A stretch of 24,869 nt of DNA, from the NCBI GenBank assembly GCA_902496125.1, contig CABUZU010000014.1, positions 1 to 24,869 of the forward strand, in the 5' to 3' direction. Positions within the stretch are counted from its first letter, which is position 1. Each line of letters starts with the position of its first letter. The translations under genes were made by a program, and so were the position numbers. The DNA is from an uncultured Lachnospiraceae bacterium (lineage in GTDB: Bacteria > Bacillota > Clostridia > Lachnospirales > Lachnospiraceae). The notes under the pieces were generated by a model. The model searched no databases and had not been told where the DNA came from. It was given only the letters and a program-made list of their open reading frames with translations. Of this stretch, positions 1-7,826 are shown piece after piece.

Positions 1-191
1 ATCTCGTCCATAATTTGATAGATATCCGAATAGTGTAGATAAAACGTAGAACGATTGATATCTACCTCATCTACAAGTTCTTTAATTGTAATATCTTTTA
101 AACTTTTTTTCTTTAGTAAGGTTAAAAGCCCCTTTTGAAGTTGAGTCTTTGTCTTTCTAATACGACGGTCAACTTTTTTTTCTGTGTTCAT
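1..191 (-). CDS. TetR/AcrR-family transcriptional regulator, N-terminal part (cut by window edge)
   Basis: The minus strand encodes an ATG at 189-191 and about 63 codons that run off the left edge. Residues about 8-50 form the helix-turn-helix of TetR-type regulators: basic RRIRKTKTQLQKGLL, then the recognition region VDINRSTFYLHYSDIYQI, the typical STFYxHF/YxxxxxL signature. An AGGGGA ribosome site precedes the start (complement of about 199-204). Family members are dimeric repressors whose C-terminal ligand domain, not visible here, senses small molecules. The gene is divergent from the large YhgE/Pip-type gene at 401, a common arrangement in which the regulator controls the neighbour. Two inverted repeats in the intergenic region are plausible operators. 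Family assignment is firm; ligand and targets are inferred. Confidence 0.85.
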   Translation of the reverse strand, partial: MNTEKKVDRRIRKTKTQLQKGLLTLLKKKSLKDITIKELVDEVDINRSTFYLHYSDIYQIMDE

Positions 192-210
192 AAATAAATC
201 CCCTTCTAAA

Positions 211-245
211 TTTAATAGACAAATTACATAAAAATATCTATTAAA
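211..245. promoter_or_regulatory. Inverted repeat, candidate TetR operator 1
   Basis: TTTAATAGA at 211-219 is perfectly repeated in inverse orientation as TCTATTAAA at 237-245, with a 17-bp gap. The two halves bracket the -10 box of the predicted minus-strand promoter. The core half-site TCTATT recurs in the second inverted repeat at 327-359. Confidence 0.5.
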
Positions 246-251
246 CAACAA
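223..251 (-). promoter_or_regulatory. Promoter of the TetR-type gene
   Basis: Read on the minus strand, TTGTTG (246-251) and TGTAAT (223-228) are separated by 17 bp. One half of the inverted repeat 211-219/237-245 lies in the spacer and the other falls at the expected transcription start, as expected for an autorepressed regulator. Prediction from sequence only. Confidence 0.45.
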
Positions 252-270
252 AATAAATTTAACTTAATGG

Positions 271-299
271 TTGCTAAATATCCATAAGGCTATTATAAT
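271..299 (+). promoter_or_regulatory. Sigma-A-type promoter of the YhgE/Pip-type gene
   Basis: TTGCTA (271-276), a 17-bp spacer and a consensus TATAAT (294-299) lie about 100 bp upstream of the start codon at 401. Predicted transcription start is near 306. Confidence 0.6.
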
Positions 300-326
300 A
301 TATTTTGCAGAAAAAAACAACACTTT

Positions 327-359
327 ATCTATTATTAGAGAATAAATCTATAAATAGAT
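327..359. promoter_or_regulatory. Inverted repeat, candidate TetR operator 2
   Basis: ATCTATT (327-333) and AATAGAT (353-359) form an inverted repeat with a 19-bp gap, starting about 20 bp downstream of the predicted start of the yhgE-type transcript. The half-site matches that of the 211-245 repeat, so one regulator could block both promoters. Confidence 0.4.
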
Positions 360-400
360 GGAATAATGTTTACTAGATTAAACGAAAGGAAGAAAGTCTT

Positions 401-3400
401 ATGGTAAAAGAAGAATGGAAGAGCTTATTTCATAATAAGATGTTACTAATTGTTATGGTGGCAATTTTAGTAATCCCAAGTATTTATGCGACATTATTTC
501 TTGCATCTATGTGGGATCCATACGGAAGTGTCGACCATTTACCAGTAGCAGTCGTAAACAACGATAAGCATGTAAAGTATGAAGACCAAGAACTTCAAGT
601 TGGGGATGATTTGGTTGATAATTTGAAAGACAATGATGAGTTAGAATTTCATTTTGTTAGTGAAGCGGATGCACAAGAAGGATTAAAGAAGGGTACATAT
701 TATATGGTAGTAACCATTCCAGAGAATTTTTCAAAGAATGCTTCTACACTTATGGATAAAAATCCACAGAAATTAGTATTACAATATGAAATTAATCCAG
801 GAACGAACTATGTAGCAAGTAAATTAAGTGCTACAGCGGCTTCTAAGATTAAATCTAGTTTGGCATCTGAGGTTACAAAAACTTATACAGAAAATGTATT
901 TGATAAATTAGATACCATTGCAGATGGATTTGACGATGCTGTAGATGGAACTGGTGAAATGTTAGATGGTGAAGACAAATTAATAGACGGTAATGATCAG
1001 GTTACCGATGGTCTTAAGACTCTTGTAGATAGTAGTGTTGAGTTTGTAGATGGTAGTAAGGCCTTGACTGATGGTGTTAAGGATTATACCGATGGTGTTG
1101 TTCAAGTCGATGATGGTGCCACTCAGTTACAGTCAGGTGCTGGTCAGTTAGATGATGGTGCAAAGACTTTAAAAGATGGCATGGTTAGCTTAAAAACAGG
1201 TGTTGCTTCGCTGCAGTCAGGTGCTGGTCAACTACAAGATGGTGCTAGTCAGTTAAAGGATGGTACGGTTACATTAAAAGATGGTACAAAGAGTTTAAAA
1301 GACGGTGCAAAGACTTTAAAAGATGGCACGAGCCAGTTAAAGAGTGGAGCTAGTGATTTAAAAGATGGTACTGCTACACTTAGTAGTGGAGCAAATAGCT
1401 TAAAAGACGGAACGAGTCAGTTAAACACAGGAGCAACTAGCTTAAAGAGTGGAACAGCTTCTTTAAGTAGTGGAGCAAGTAGCTTAAAAGACGGAACGAG
1501 TCAGTTAAATACGGGAGCAACTAGTTTAAAGAGTGGAACCAGTCAGTTAAGTAGTGGAGCTAGTGACTTAAAGGATGGAACCAGTCAGTTAAGTAGTGGA
1601 GCTAGTGATTTAAAGACAGGCGTAGCAAAATTATCAAAAGGTATTACCGATTTATATTCTGGTGTAAATGGTGATGGAACAGAGGAAAATCCAGGTCTTG
1701 AAGCAGGTGTTGCTGAATTAGATAAAGGATTAAATGATATTAATAATACTTTAAGTGCAGTAGATACAGATAACTTGTCAACAGCTGTTAGCGGTTTAGA
1801 AAAGGGACTTAGTGGAATAGAAACAGGTTCTAAGGGTTTAGTAAGTGCTTCTGAAGCAGAATTAGCAGCTTTAGAGCAAGTTTATAAAAATTTAGATGCT
1901 GATTCAGATACTGCAAAAAATTTAAAACAGATAATTGATGGACATAAAGAACAATTAAAGGGATTAAAAGAAATCAATTCAACTGCGACAGCATTAAATA
2001 AGGGTACAAGTGGACTTACTGGAGTAGTTAAATCACTTCCAACATTGAAAAAAGGTGTAGCAGATTTAACCACTGGAGCAGATAAGTTAAATAAACAGGC
2101 TCCAACATTAGTTGCTGGTATTAATCAATTAGAAGCTGGAATTAATGGTGATGGAACGAAAGAAAATCCTGGTTTAGTTGCTGGTGTCGATAGCTTAGCA
2201 GATGGTATTGATGAAGTCGATGATGGTGCAACTTCTCTTGTAAGTGGTGCAAAACAGGTCGATGATGGTGCAGGAACTTTAGCAACGGGAATTAAATCCG
2301 CAGACGATGGTGCCGCTTCTTTAGCAGCTGGTGCAAAACAAGTTGATACTGGTGCAGGAACTTTAGCAGCAGGAATTAAATCCGCAGATGAAGGAGCAGG
2401 TAGCTTAGCAGCCGGTGCAAAACAATTAGATAGTGGAGCAAAGAGCCTAAAAGATGGTACAAAACAGGTTGATGATGGAGCTGGTTCTCTATCATCTGGT
2501 GCAAAACAATTAGATAGTGGTGCTAAGAGTGTAAAAGATGGTACTGCTGCATTAGCAGATGGTATTGATAGTGCTGTTAGCGGTGCTGGAACCTTAGCAG
2601 ATGGTGTTGACCAGTTAAAAGATGGTAGTGTAAGTCTAAAAGATGGTACATTTAGCTTATTATCTGGTATCAATACATTAAAAGATGGTACAAAAGAATT
2701 AGTAAGTAACAATAAGAGTTTAAATGATGGAGCAGGTCAGTTAACAGATGGAGCAGAGCAGATTAGTGATGGTTCTGGTAAGCTTTATGATGGTTCTAAG
2801 GAGCTAGGAGATGGCTTAACAGACTTAAAAGATGGTACCAATACACTTTCTACAAGTTTAGCAGATGGTGGAAAAGAAGTACGTGATAATAAAGCTTCCG
2901 ATGCTTCGATTGACATGTTCTCAGATCCTGTAGAAACAGATGAAACACAGATTACTACAGTATGGAATAATGGTCATGGTATGGCAGCTTATATGATGTC
3001 TGTTGGACTTTGGGTAGGTTGTCTTGCATTCTCAATCATGTATCCAATTATTCAGTACAAGGGTAAATTAAAATCAGGTTTTTCTTGGTGGTTAAGTAAA
3101 GCTTCTGTTACTTATCCATTAGCAATCGGTATGGCAATTGCAATGGTAGGTATCCTTCATTTTGTTATTGGATTTAATCCAATTGAGCTTGGTAAGACCG
3201 TAGTAGTTGCTTGCCTTGCAGGTGTAGCATTTATGTCATTAATGTATTTCTTCAATGCATGTATTGGTAAAGTAGGAAGCTTCTTGATGTTAGTATTTAT
3301 GGTTCTTCAGTTAGCAGGTTCCGCTGGTACTTATCCAGTTCAGCTTTCATGGCCATTTGTAGAAAAGATTCATCCATATTTACCATTTACTTATACAGTA

Positions 3401-3580
3401 GATGCATTTAGAAGTACCATTTGTGGTGGCGAAAGTATTGCAACAACTGTTTATGTATTACTAGGAATCACCGTAGTCTTCTCATTACTTACCATTTTAT
3501 TATTTAATATTCGTGCAAAGAAGATTCAGAATAAGAAGAGATTACTTAGTGATTGGTTAGAAGAACACGGATTAATGTAG
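401..3580 (+). CDS. YhgE/Pip-family membrane protein with giant heptad-repeat extracellular domain
   Basis: This 1059-residue protein has the YhgE/Pip (phage infection protein, EsaA-like) plan. There is an N-terminal membrane helix (about 13-33), a long external region, and a C-terminal ABC-2-type membrane block with about five helices (near 861-885, 905-927, 933-955, 957-980 and 1014-1036). From about residue 185 to 815 it is built of heptads of the form L-x-D/S-G-A/T-x-x, interrupted by a non-repetitive stretch (about 420-590) and ending before the TM block. Two nearly identical loops with NGDGT and ENPGL occur near residues 421 and 580. The heptads should form long coiled-coil-like rods. 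Family members serve as a phage receptor (Lactococcus Pip) or are linked to type VII secretion (EsaA); others are annotated as transporters, so the exact role here is unknown. An AGGAAG site precedes the ATG. A TetR-type gene is divergent from it. Confidence 0.85.
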   Translation: MVKEEWKSLFHNKMLLIVMVAILVIPSIYATLFLASMWDPYGSVDHLPVAVVNNDKHVKYEDQELQVGDDLVDNLKDNDELEFHFVSEADAQEGLKKGTYYMVVTIPENFSKNASTLMDKNPQKLVLQYEINPGTNYVASKLSATAASKIKSSLASEVTKTYTENVFDKLDTIADGFDDAVDGTGEMLDGEDKLIDGNDQVTDGLKTLVDSSVEFVDGSKALTDGVKDYTDGVVQVDDGATQLQSGAGQLDDGAKTLKDGMVSLKTGVASLQSGAGQLQDGASQLKDGTVTLKDGTKSLKDGAKTLKDGTSQLKSGASDLKDGTATLSSGANSLKDGTSQLNTGATSLKSGTASLSSGASSLKDGTSQLNTGATSLKSGTSQLSSGASDLKDGTSQLSSGASDLKTGVAKLSKGITDLYSGVNGDGTEENPGLEAGVAELDKGLNDINNTLSAVDTDNLSTAVSGLEKGLSGIETGSKGLVSASEAELAALEQVYKNLDADSDTAKNLKQIIDGHKEQLKGLKEINSTATALNKGTSGLTGVVKSLPTLKKGVADLTTGADKLNKQAPTLVAGINQLEAGINGDGTKENPGLVAGVDSLADGIDEVDDGATSLVSGAKQVDDGAGTLATGIKSADDGAASLAAGAKQVDTGAGTLAAGIKSADEGAGSLAAGAKQLDSGAKSLKDGTKQVDDGAGSLSSGAKQLDSGAKSVKDGTAALADGIDSAVSGAGTLADGVDQLKDGSVSLKDGTFSLLSGINTLKDGTKELVSNNKSLNDGAGQLTDGAEQISDGSGKLYDGSKELGDGLTDLKDGTNTLSTSLADGGKEVRDNKASDASIDMFSDPVETDETQITTVWNNGHGMAAYMMSVGLWVGCLAFSIMYPIIQYKGKLKSGFSWWLSKASVTYPLAIGMAIAMVGILHFVIGFNPIELGKTVVVACLAGVAFMSLMYFFNACIGKVGSFLMLVFMVLQLAGSAGTYPVQLSWPFVEKIHPYLPFTYTVDAFRSTICGGESIATTVYVLLGITVVFSLLTILLFNIRAKKIQNKKRLLSDWLEEHGLM
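1111..1620 (+). repeat. In-frame tandem heptad-coding repeats
   Basis: The basic unit is 21 bp (7 codons). Higher-order copies are visible: a near-exact 29-bp segment beginning AGCTTAAAAGACGGAACG recurs 84 bp apart (1397 and 1481), and GGAACCAGTCAGTTAAG recurs 42 bp apart (about 1535 and 1577). The repeats encode the rod of the 1059-residue protein and are multiples of the heptad. Confidence 0.85.
2160..2560 (+). repeat. Second in-frame heptad-coding repeat block
   Basis: GGTGCAAAACA recurs at 2246 and 2330, again 84 bp (28 residues) apart, followed each time by GTxGATxxTGGTGCAGGAAC-like sequence. This block codes the second arm of the rod and has an Ala-richer heptad than the first block. 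Confidence 0.75.
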
Positions 3581-3619
3581 AAGTTCACAAAGTTTTCATA
3601 ATTTAAATCTTAGAGGCTC

Positions 3620-3648
3620 TTGAAATTTGAAATTTAAACGTTTATACT
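3620..3648 (+). promoter_or_regulatory. Promoter of the FnIII-NlpC/P60 gene
   Basis: TTGAAA (3620-3625), a 17-bp spacer and TATACT (3643-3648) lie about 48 bp upstream of the start codon at 3697. Confidence 0.55.
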
Positions 3649-3696
3649 GAAAGAGAAACATTATGTAAAGTATAAGATGATTAAGGGTGGAGATAG

Positions 3697-5379
3697 ATGA
3701 AATTAAGAAAGGTTAAAATTATAGGATGTGCCTGTTTTTTATCAATGAGCATATTAGCGACAGGAACTTCTGTTTATGCAGCACCGTCTGAGACGAGTGC
3801 TGCACAAAATGTTACAAATAAACCAAGACGAGCAGCATTAATTAGTGCAGCATCCGTCTCTTATAATACAATCAGTTTAAACTGGTTGGCATTAGGTAAT
3901 GTAACAGGATATTATGTTTATCGAGCCGATGAAACAGATGGAGAATTTGTTAAAATTGGTCAGACAGATGGTAAGACTGGTATTTATACAGATACTAATT
4001 TAAAGATGGGTCATCGTTACTATTATAAGATTGCAGCCTTTAATAATATTGAAGGCACAATTGTAACAGGTGAACAGTCTTTTGCTTTAAATGTAATTCC
4101 AAATCTAGCACAAGTAGATGGAGTAAAGACGAAACAAAAAAGCTATAGTAAGATGAAGATTACTTGGAATGAAACTGGCGGAGCCGATGGATATATTGTT
4201 TATTTATCGAGTAAGAAGGAGGAAGAGTTCAAAGTAGTTAAAAGAATTGGTGTAACTAAGGTTGATGATAAGGCATCAGATAAAGAAATTAAATGTAAAA
4301 CAACTTTATCAAAGCTTGTAACAGGTAAGAAATATTATGTAAAGGTTCAAGCCTGCAAGATTTTAAATGGTAAATTAAAAGTTGGTGAAGAATCTGATGT
4401 AATGGAAGTTAAGACAAGCTTAGACCAAGTTGAAAATCTTACGGTTGAGTCAAGTAGCTATAAGAGTCTTACGCTAAAATGGGACGATGTTAAGGGTGCA
4501 ACTTCTTATCAAGTACTTCGTAGCGATACAGCCGATGGTAAGTATGAAAGTCTTGCTAAGGTAAAAGAGAATACATATATTGATGATGAATTAGAAACTG
4601 GTACGACGTATTATTACAAGGTTCGTGCTCTTAGAAAATCAAAGAAGATTACGGCAAAGGGTGAAAAATCCGATATCGGTATTGGTATTCCAACACTAGA
4701 GATTCCAGATGCATTAGAATCTGCGAATATTACTTCTTCTACTGTTCAATTAAAGCTAAAGACAGTTGAGGGAGCTAATGGATATTATATCGAGAGAAGT
4801 AAGGGTTCTGATGAGAACTTTGAACAGATTGCCGATTATACCGATTTAGAGAAGATGACTTATACTGATAGTGGACTAGAGCCAAAGTCAACCTATTACT
4901 ATCGAATTACTGCGTATAAGAATGCAAAAGAAGAAGGGGCAGAACCAATTAAATCAGACTCTTCTGTAGTAATGAAGATTGATACGAAGAAATTAGTAGT
5001 AAAGGATATCGATATTAAAGCAGGAACTGCAGTAGAATACGCACTGACAAGAGTTGGATGCAGCTATGTATGGGGTGCATCTGGTCCAAGTATTTTTGAC
5101 TGTAGTGGTTTAGTAATGTGGTCTTATAAGAAGGCTGGTGGAAGAAGTCTTCCTCACAATGCACAAGCACAGTATAATTGCACTTCACATATTTCTCGTG
5201 CAGATTTACAGCCAGGAGACTTGATTTTCTATGGTGGAAGCACAAGTAGTATTAACCATGTAGCAATTTATATTGGTGGTGGTAAGGTTGTTCATGCAGC
5301 AAATCCATCAAGTGGTGTAAAAATTTCGACAATCGATTCAGCAGGTAGCTCAGGCGCTGTTGGATATAGTAGAGTATAG
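3697..5379 (+). CDS. Secreted cell-wall hydrolase: fibronectin type III repeats plus NlpC/P60 (C40) domain
   Basis: The 560-residue protein opens with a Sec signal peptide (MKLRKVK, hydrophobic core, likely cleavage after VYA at about residue 28). Four fibronectin type III-like modules follow at about 45-133, 137-240, 243-333 and 336-430, each with the W, YYVYR-like and TYYYKV-like strands. The C-terminal domain (about 445-560) is NlpC/P60: catalytic Cys469 in FDCSGLVMWSY, His521 in INHVAIYIGGG and a third polar residue, His533, in VVHAANP. Such enzymes cut gamma-D-Glu-diamino-acid bonds in peptidoglycan stem peptides. No sortase motif or membrane anchor is seen, so the protein should be released or held by the FnIII modules. 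It is monocistronic, with its own promoter and terminator. Substrate is inferred from the family. Confidence 0.9.
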   Translation: MKLRKVKIIGCACFLSMSILATGTSVYAAPSETSAAQNVTNKPRRAALISAASVSYNTISLNWLALGNVTGYYVYRADETDGEFVKIGQTDGKTGIYTDTNLKMGHRYYYKIAAFNNIEGTIVTGEQSFALNVIPNLAQVDGVKTKQKSYSKMKITWNETGGADGYIVYLSSKKEEEFKVVKRIGVTKVDDKASDKEIKCKTTLSKLVTGKKYYVKVQACKILNGKLKVGEESDVMEVKTSLDQVENLTVESSSYKSLTLKWDDVKGATSYQVLRSDTADGKYESLAKVKENTYIDDELETGTTYYYKVRALRKSKKITAKGEKSDIGIGIPTLEIPDALESANITSSTVQLKLKTVEGANGYYIERSKGSDENFEQIADYTDLEKMTYTDSGLEPKSTYYYRITAYKNAKEEGAEPIKSDSSVVMKIDTKKLVVKDIDIKAGTAVEYALTRVGCSYVWGASGPSIFDCSGLVMWSYKKAGGRSLPHNAQAQYNCTSHISRADLQPGDLIFYGGSTSSINHVAIYIGGGKVVHAANPSSGVKISTIDSAGSSGAVGYSRV

Positions 5380-5380
5380 T

Positions 5381-5420
5381 AAAAAGGAGCGTGTCCAATT
5401 AATTGGATACGCTCCTTTTT
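5381..5420. terminator. Bidirectional intrinsic terminator between convergent genes
   Basis: Two 20-nt arms (5381-5400 and 5401-5420) are complementary apart from one G-U pair. The stem has an AAAAAGGAGCGT base and a terminal T run on both strands. It begins just after the NlpC/P60 stop and ends three bases from the stop of the minus-strand methyltransferase gene, so it can serve both. Confidence 0.9.
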
Positions 5421-5423
5421 GCG

Positions 5424-6620
5424 TTAGCATCTGTCACATACTTGGAAGATATAAAATTTTAAATAATAAGACTCATTAGAAGACCAAAGAATTGGATGGT
5501 CGGGAGCTTGGGTGTGAAATTCGACTTGGCGAAGCTCCTTATGAGCGCCTCTAGCAGCTTCTTTGATGGTTTTAGCAAAAAGTTCTGGGTCCATAAAATG
5601 AGAACAAGAACAAGTAGCTAAAAATCCACCATCTTTTACAAGTTTCATACCACGTAAATTGATTTCACGATAGCCTTTTGTTGCATTTTTAATAGAACTT
5701 CTAGATTTGGTAAAAGCAGGTGGATCTAAGATAACGACATCATATTTTTCACCTTGTTCTTCTAATTGTGGTAAAAGTTCAAATACATCGGCACAAGTAA
5801 ATTTTACTACGCTAGAAAGTCGATTTAATTTGGCATTTTCTCTTGCTTGTTCAACGCCTAGTTCTGATGCATCAACGCCAAGTACTTCTGTTGCACCGTT
5901 AATTCCAGCATTTAAAGCAAAAGAACCCGTATGAGTGAAGCAGTCTAGTACTCGTTTTCCTTTACAAAGTCTACCAATAGCCTTACGATTTAGTTTTTGG
6001 TCTAGGAAAAATCCTGTTTTTTGACCATCTTCAATATCTACAAAATAGTGGACATTATTTTCTACAATTTCTACTTTGGTATCGAAAGGTTCACCAATAA
6101 ATCCTTTAAAGCGTTCCATGCCTTCTAAAAGGCGAACCTTTGCATCACTTCGTTCATAAACACCACGAATATAGACACCATCTTCGGATAATACCTTCTT
6201 GCAAGCTTCTACAATCATTGGTTTTAATCGATCAATTCCAAGTGCTAACGATTCAACGACTAAAACATCGGAAAATTTATCGATAACAATACCTGGAAGA
6301 TAATCTGCTTCACCAAAAACAAGACGACAGCTTTGGGTATCTACGACTGATTTACGATATTCCCAACATCTTCTAATACGATTATCAAAGAATGCTTGGT
6401 TAATCGTTACATCTTTTAATCTAGTAAGAAGACGTACAGTGATTTTCGATTTCGTATTAATAAAACCTTGACCTAAAAAATATCCATCAAAGTCTGCAAT
6501 CTCAATTAAATCACCGTTTTCAAAATCTCCCTCAATTTTATCAATTTCATTATCATAAATCCATAGACCGCCAGATTTTAACGTACGGCCTTGACCTTTT
6601 TTTAATATTACAGTTGCCAT
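5424..6620 (-). CDS. RlmI-type class I rRNA (cytosine-C5) methyltransferase
   Basis: The 398-residue protein has an N-terminal PUA-like RNA-binding domain (about 1-75, with GQGRTLKSGGLWIYDNEI) and a middle RlmI-like region. The C-terminal Rossmann methyltransferase has an SAM motif VLDCFTHTGSFALNAG (224-239), DPPAFTKSR (299-307) and a Cys-rich catalytic motif CSCSH (337-341). This is the architecture of RlmI, which makes m5C1962 in 23S rRNA using S-adenosylmethionine. Length matches that family (about 390-400). The ATG at 6618-6620 follows a good GGAGA site. The PHP-phosphatase gene lies 13 bp upstream on the same strand, so the two are probably cotranscribed. The exact nucleotide modified is inferred from the family. 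Confidence 0.88.
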   Translation of the reverse strand: MATVILKKGQGRTLKSGGLWIYDNEIDKIEGDFENGDLIEIADFDGYFLGQGFINTKSKITVRLLTRLKDVTINQAFFDNRIRRCWEYRKSVVDTQSCRLVFGEADYLPGIVIDKFSDVLVVESLALGIDRLKPMIVEACKKVLSEDGVYIRGVYERSDAKVRLLEGMERFKGFIGEPFDTKVEIVENNVHYFVDIEDGQKTGFFLDQKLNRKAIGRLCKGKRVLDCFTHTGSFALNAGINGATEVLGVDASELGVEQARENAKLNRLSSVVKFTCADVFELLPQLEEQGEKYDVVILDPPAFTKSRSSIKNATKGYREINLRGMKLVKDGGFLATCSCSHFMDPELFAKTIKEAARGAHKELRQVEFHTQAPDHPILWSSNESYYLKFYIFQVCDRC

Positions 6621-6633
6621 AATTTCTCCTTTT

Positions 6634-7440
6634 TTAAATTTTTATGATCTCAGGTTTTCGCTTTTTGAAGTTTGTAAGATATTTTACACCACAAGATGCT
6701 AAGAAATCCTTCATTTCAGGGAATGCATAACCTAGGTGCTTAGGTTCATGAGCATCGGAACCTAGTACGACCATTTCCCCACCAAGTTCAAGATAGCGTT
6801 TGATAACATCAGGATGAGGATTTGTATGACCGAGTCCATATTTGATGCCAGCGGTATTTACTTCAAGTGCGATTTGCTTTTCGATAATTACCTTTAAAAT
6901 TTCATCAATAACATCCGAATAAGCAGAATAAGAATAATATTTATTGGTATTTGGACCATATCTTACGACATAATCTAGATGACCAAGTGCATCAAAGTCA
7001 TGATGTAACTTGACATTTTCAAGCATGGTTTCAAAGTACTCAAGGTAAGCTTCCTTTTCTGTGCGACCTTTATAAAATTCAGGATAATAGGGGTCAATAT
7101 CACGAACGATATGAACAGAGCCAATGACATAATCAAAAGGATAGGAAGCAGTATAGGTTTTTAACTTGTCCACAAGATGAGGACGAAGTCCAAGTTCTAC
7201 ACCGATTAAAACTTCGATTTGACCTTTTGCTGCTTTTTGTATTTCTTTTAATTTTTCAAAATAAGACTGTGTATCAAAGACAAAAGACATTCCGTATTTT
7301 TTCTCAGGAAAATCAAAGTCTTGATGGTCTGTAATATAGATTCTCTTCATTCCAAGTTCGATTGCACGATCGATTTGTCTTGGTATTAAAGTAGAGGAAT
7401 CGCTAGAAAATACAGTGTGTACGTGACAATCAGTATACAT
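6634..7440 (-). CDS. PHP-domain phosphatase, HisK/HisJ-type histidinol-phosphatase
   Basis: This 268-residue protein is a full-length PHP phosphoesterase. Metal-binding motifs appear in the expected order: HVH at residues 6-8, ITDHQD at 36-41, GVELG, GSVHIV, LGHLDYVVRYG, VNTAGI and GSDAHEP near the C-terminus. The HisJ/HisK subfamily dephosphorylates histidinol phosphate in histidine synthesis using a trinuclear metal centre. No other his genes lie nearby, so in this genome it could be the biosynthetic enzyme encoded away from the his operon or a PHP phosphatase with another substrate. The ATG is preceded by a GAGGTGA ribosome site. It heads a two-gene minus-strand unit with the rRNA methyltransferase gene and is divergent from gap. 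Confidence 0.85.
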   Translation of the reverse strand: MYTDCHVHTVFSSDSSTLIPRQIDRAIELGMKRIYITDHQDFDFPEKKYGMSFVFDTQSYFEKLKEIQKAAKGQIEVLIGVELGLRPHLVDKLKTYTASYPFDYVIGSVHIVRDIDPYYPEFYKGRTEKEAYLEYFETMLENVKLHHDFDALGHLDYVVRYGPNTNKYYSYSAYSDVIDEILKVIIEKQIALEVNTAGIKYGLGHTNPHPDVIKRYLELGGEMVVLGSDAHEPKHLGYAFPEMKDFLASCGVKYLTNFKKRKPEIIKI

Positions 7441-7505
7441 AAAATCACCTCATTCTTTATTATTAACTCTATGATAAAGGTTTTTTGAAAAAAAGTACAT
7501 AAAAA

Positions 7506-7667
7506 TTTTTGATAAAAGAGTGTTAATTTAATAACGATATTTGTTGAATATCCACAGATATCGACCAAAAAAAGAAATCATAAGAATATTCTTTACAAAA
7601 ATACAGATAATTTACTATAGGCTAACTTAAAGATTCGTCATTTTTGATAAAAGTTTAGCGATATTTG
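7506..7667 (+). repeat. Duplicated 13-bp plus 9-bp module upstream of gap
   Basis: TTTTTGATAAAAG occurs at 7506-7518 and 7641-7653. CGATATTTG follows it in the same order at 7535-7543 and 7659-7667. The distance between the two words differs (16 versus 5 bp), so this is not a simple block duplication. Confidence 0.65.
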
Positions 7668-7681
7668 GAAAAAAATTTGAC

Positions 7682-7710
7682 TTGTATTTTTGCTTTAAAA
7701 TGTGTACAAT
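7682..7710 (+). promoter_or_regulatory. gap: Predicted gap promoter
   Basis: TTGTAT (7682-7687), a 17-bp spacer and TACAAT (7705-7710). A better -35-like TTGACT lies just upstream (7677-7682), but its spacing to the -10 would be 22 bp. The predicted transcript would carry a leader of about 150 nt before the gap start codon. Confidence 0.45.
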
Positions 7711-7721
7711 ATTATACAGAT

Positions 7722-7826
7722 GCTTGCGAATAGAGAAATCGAAAATTTGGAGTGACCCCAAGATTTTACGAAGGTTTTTTATAGCAAGCTAGATACAAAT
7801 AACTTATTCCCATGTAAAAGTTATTT
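7722..7826 (+). promoter_or_regulatory. Structured 5' leader of gap (candidate)
   Basis: GCTTGC (7722-7727) can pair with GCAAGC (7784-7789), closing about 56 nt that contain a hairpin (AAAATTT-GG with CC-AAGATTTT around 7742-7775, one bulge). A second hairpin of 9 bp pairs AAATAACTT (7797-7805) with AAGTTATTT (7818-7826). No riboswitch class known to me was recognised. The structure could stabilise the mRNA or be regulatory. Confidence 0.35.

Noticed and set aside
271..286. Similarity of TTGCTAAATATCCATA (upstream of the yhgE-type gene) to TTGTTGAATATCCACA (7542-7557, upstream of gap)
   Set aside because: Three mismatches in 16 AT-rich bases, different positions relative to promoters; plausibly chance.
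1111..1620. Regular short direct repeats that could suggest a CRISPR array or minisatellite
   Set aside because: Repeat spacing is in multiples of 21 bp with an open reading frame kept throughout, and there are no unique spacers; they encode protein heptads.
2125..2712. 195-residue minus-strand open frame opposite the heptad repeats
   Set aside because: It is the complement of the repetitive Gly/Leu coding region, giving a Pro/Ser-rich repeat product without ribosome site or family resemblance.
7523..7536. GTTAATTTAATAAC near-palindrome as a Rex-type redox operator for gap
   Set aside because: It does not match the TTGTTAA...TTAACAA Rex pattern and is about 150 bp upstream of the predicted promoter.
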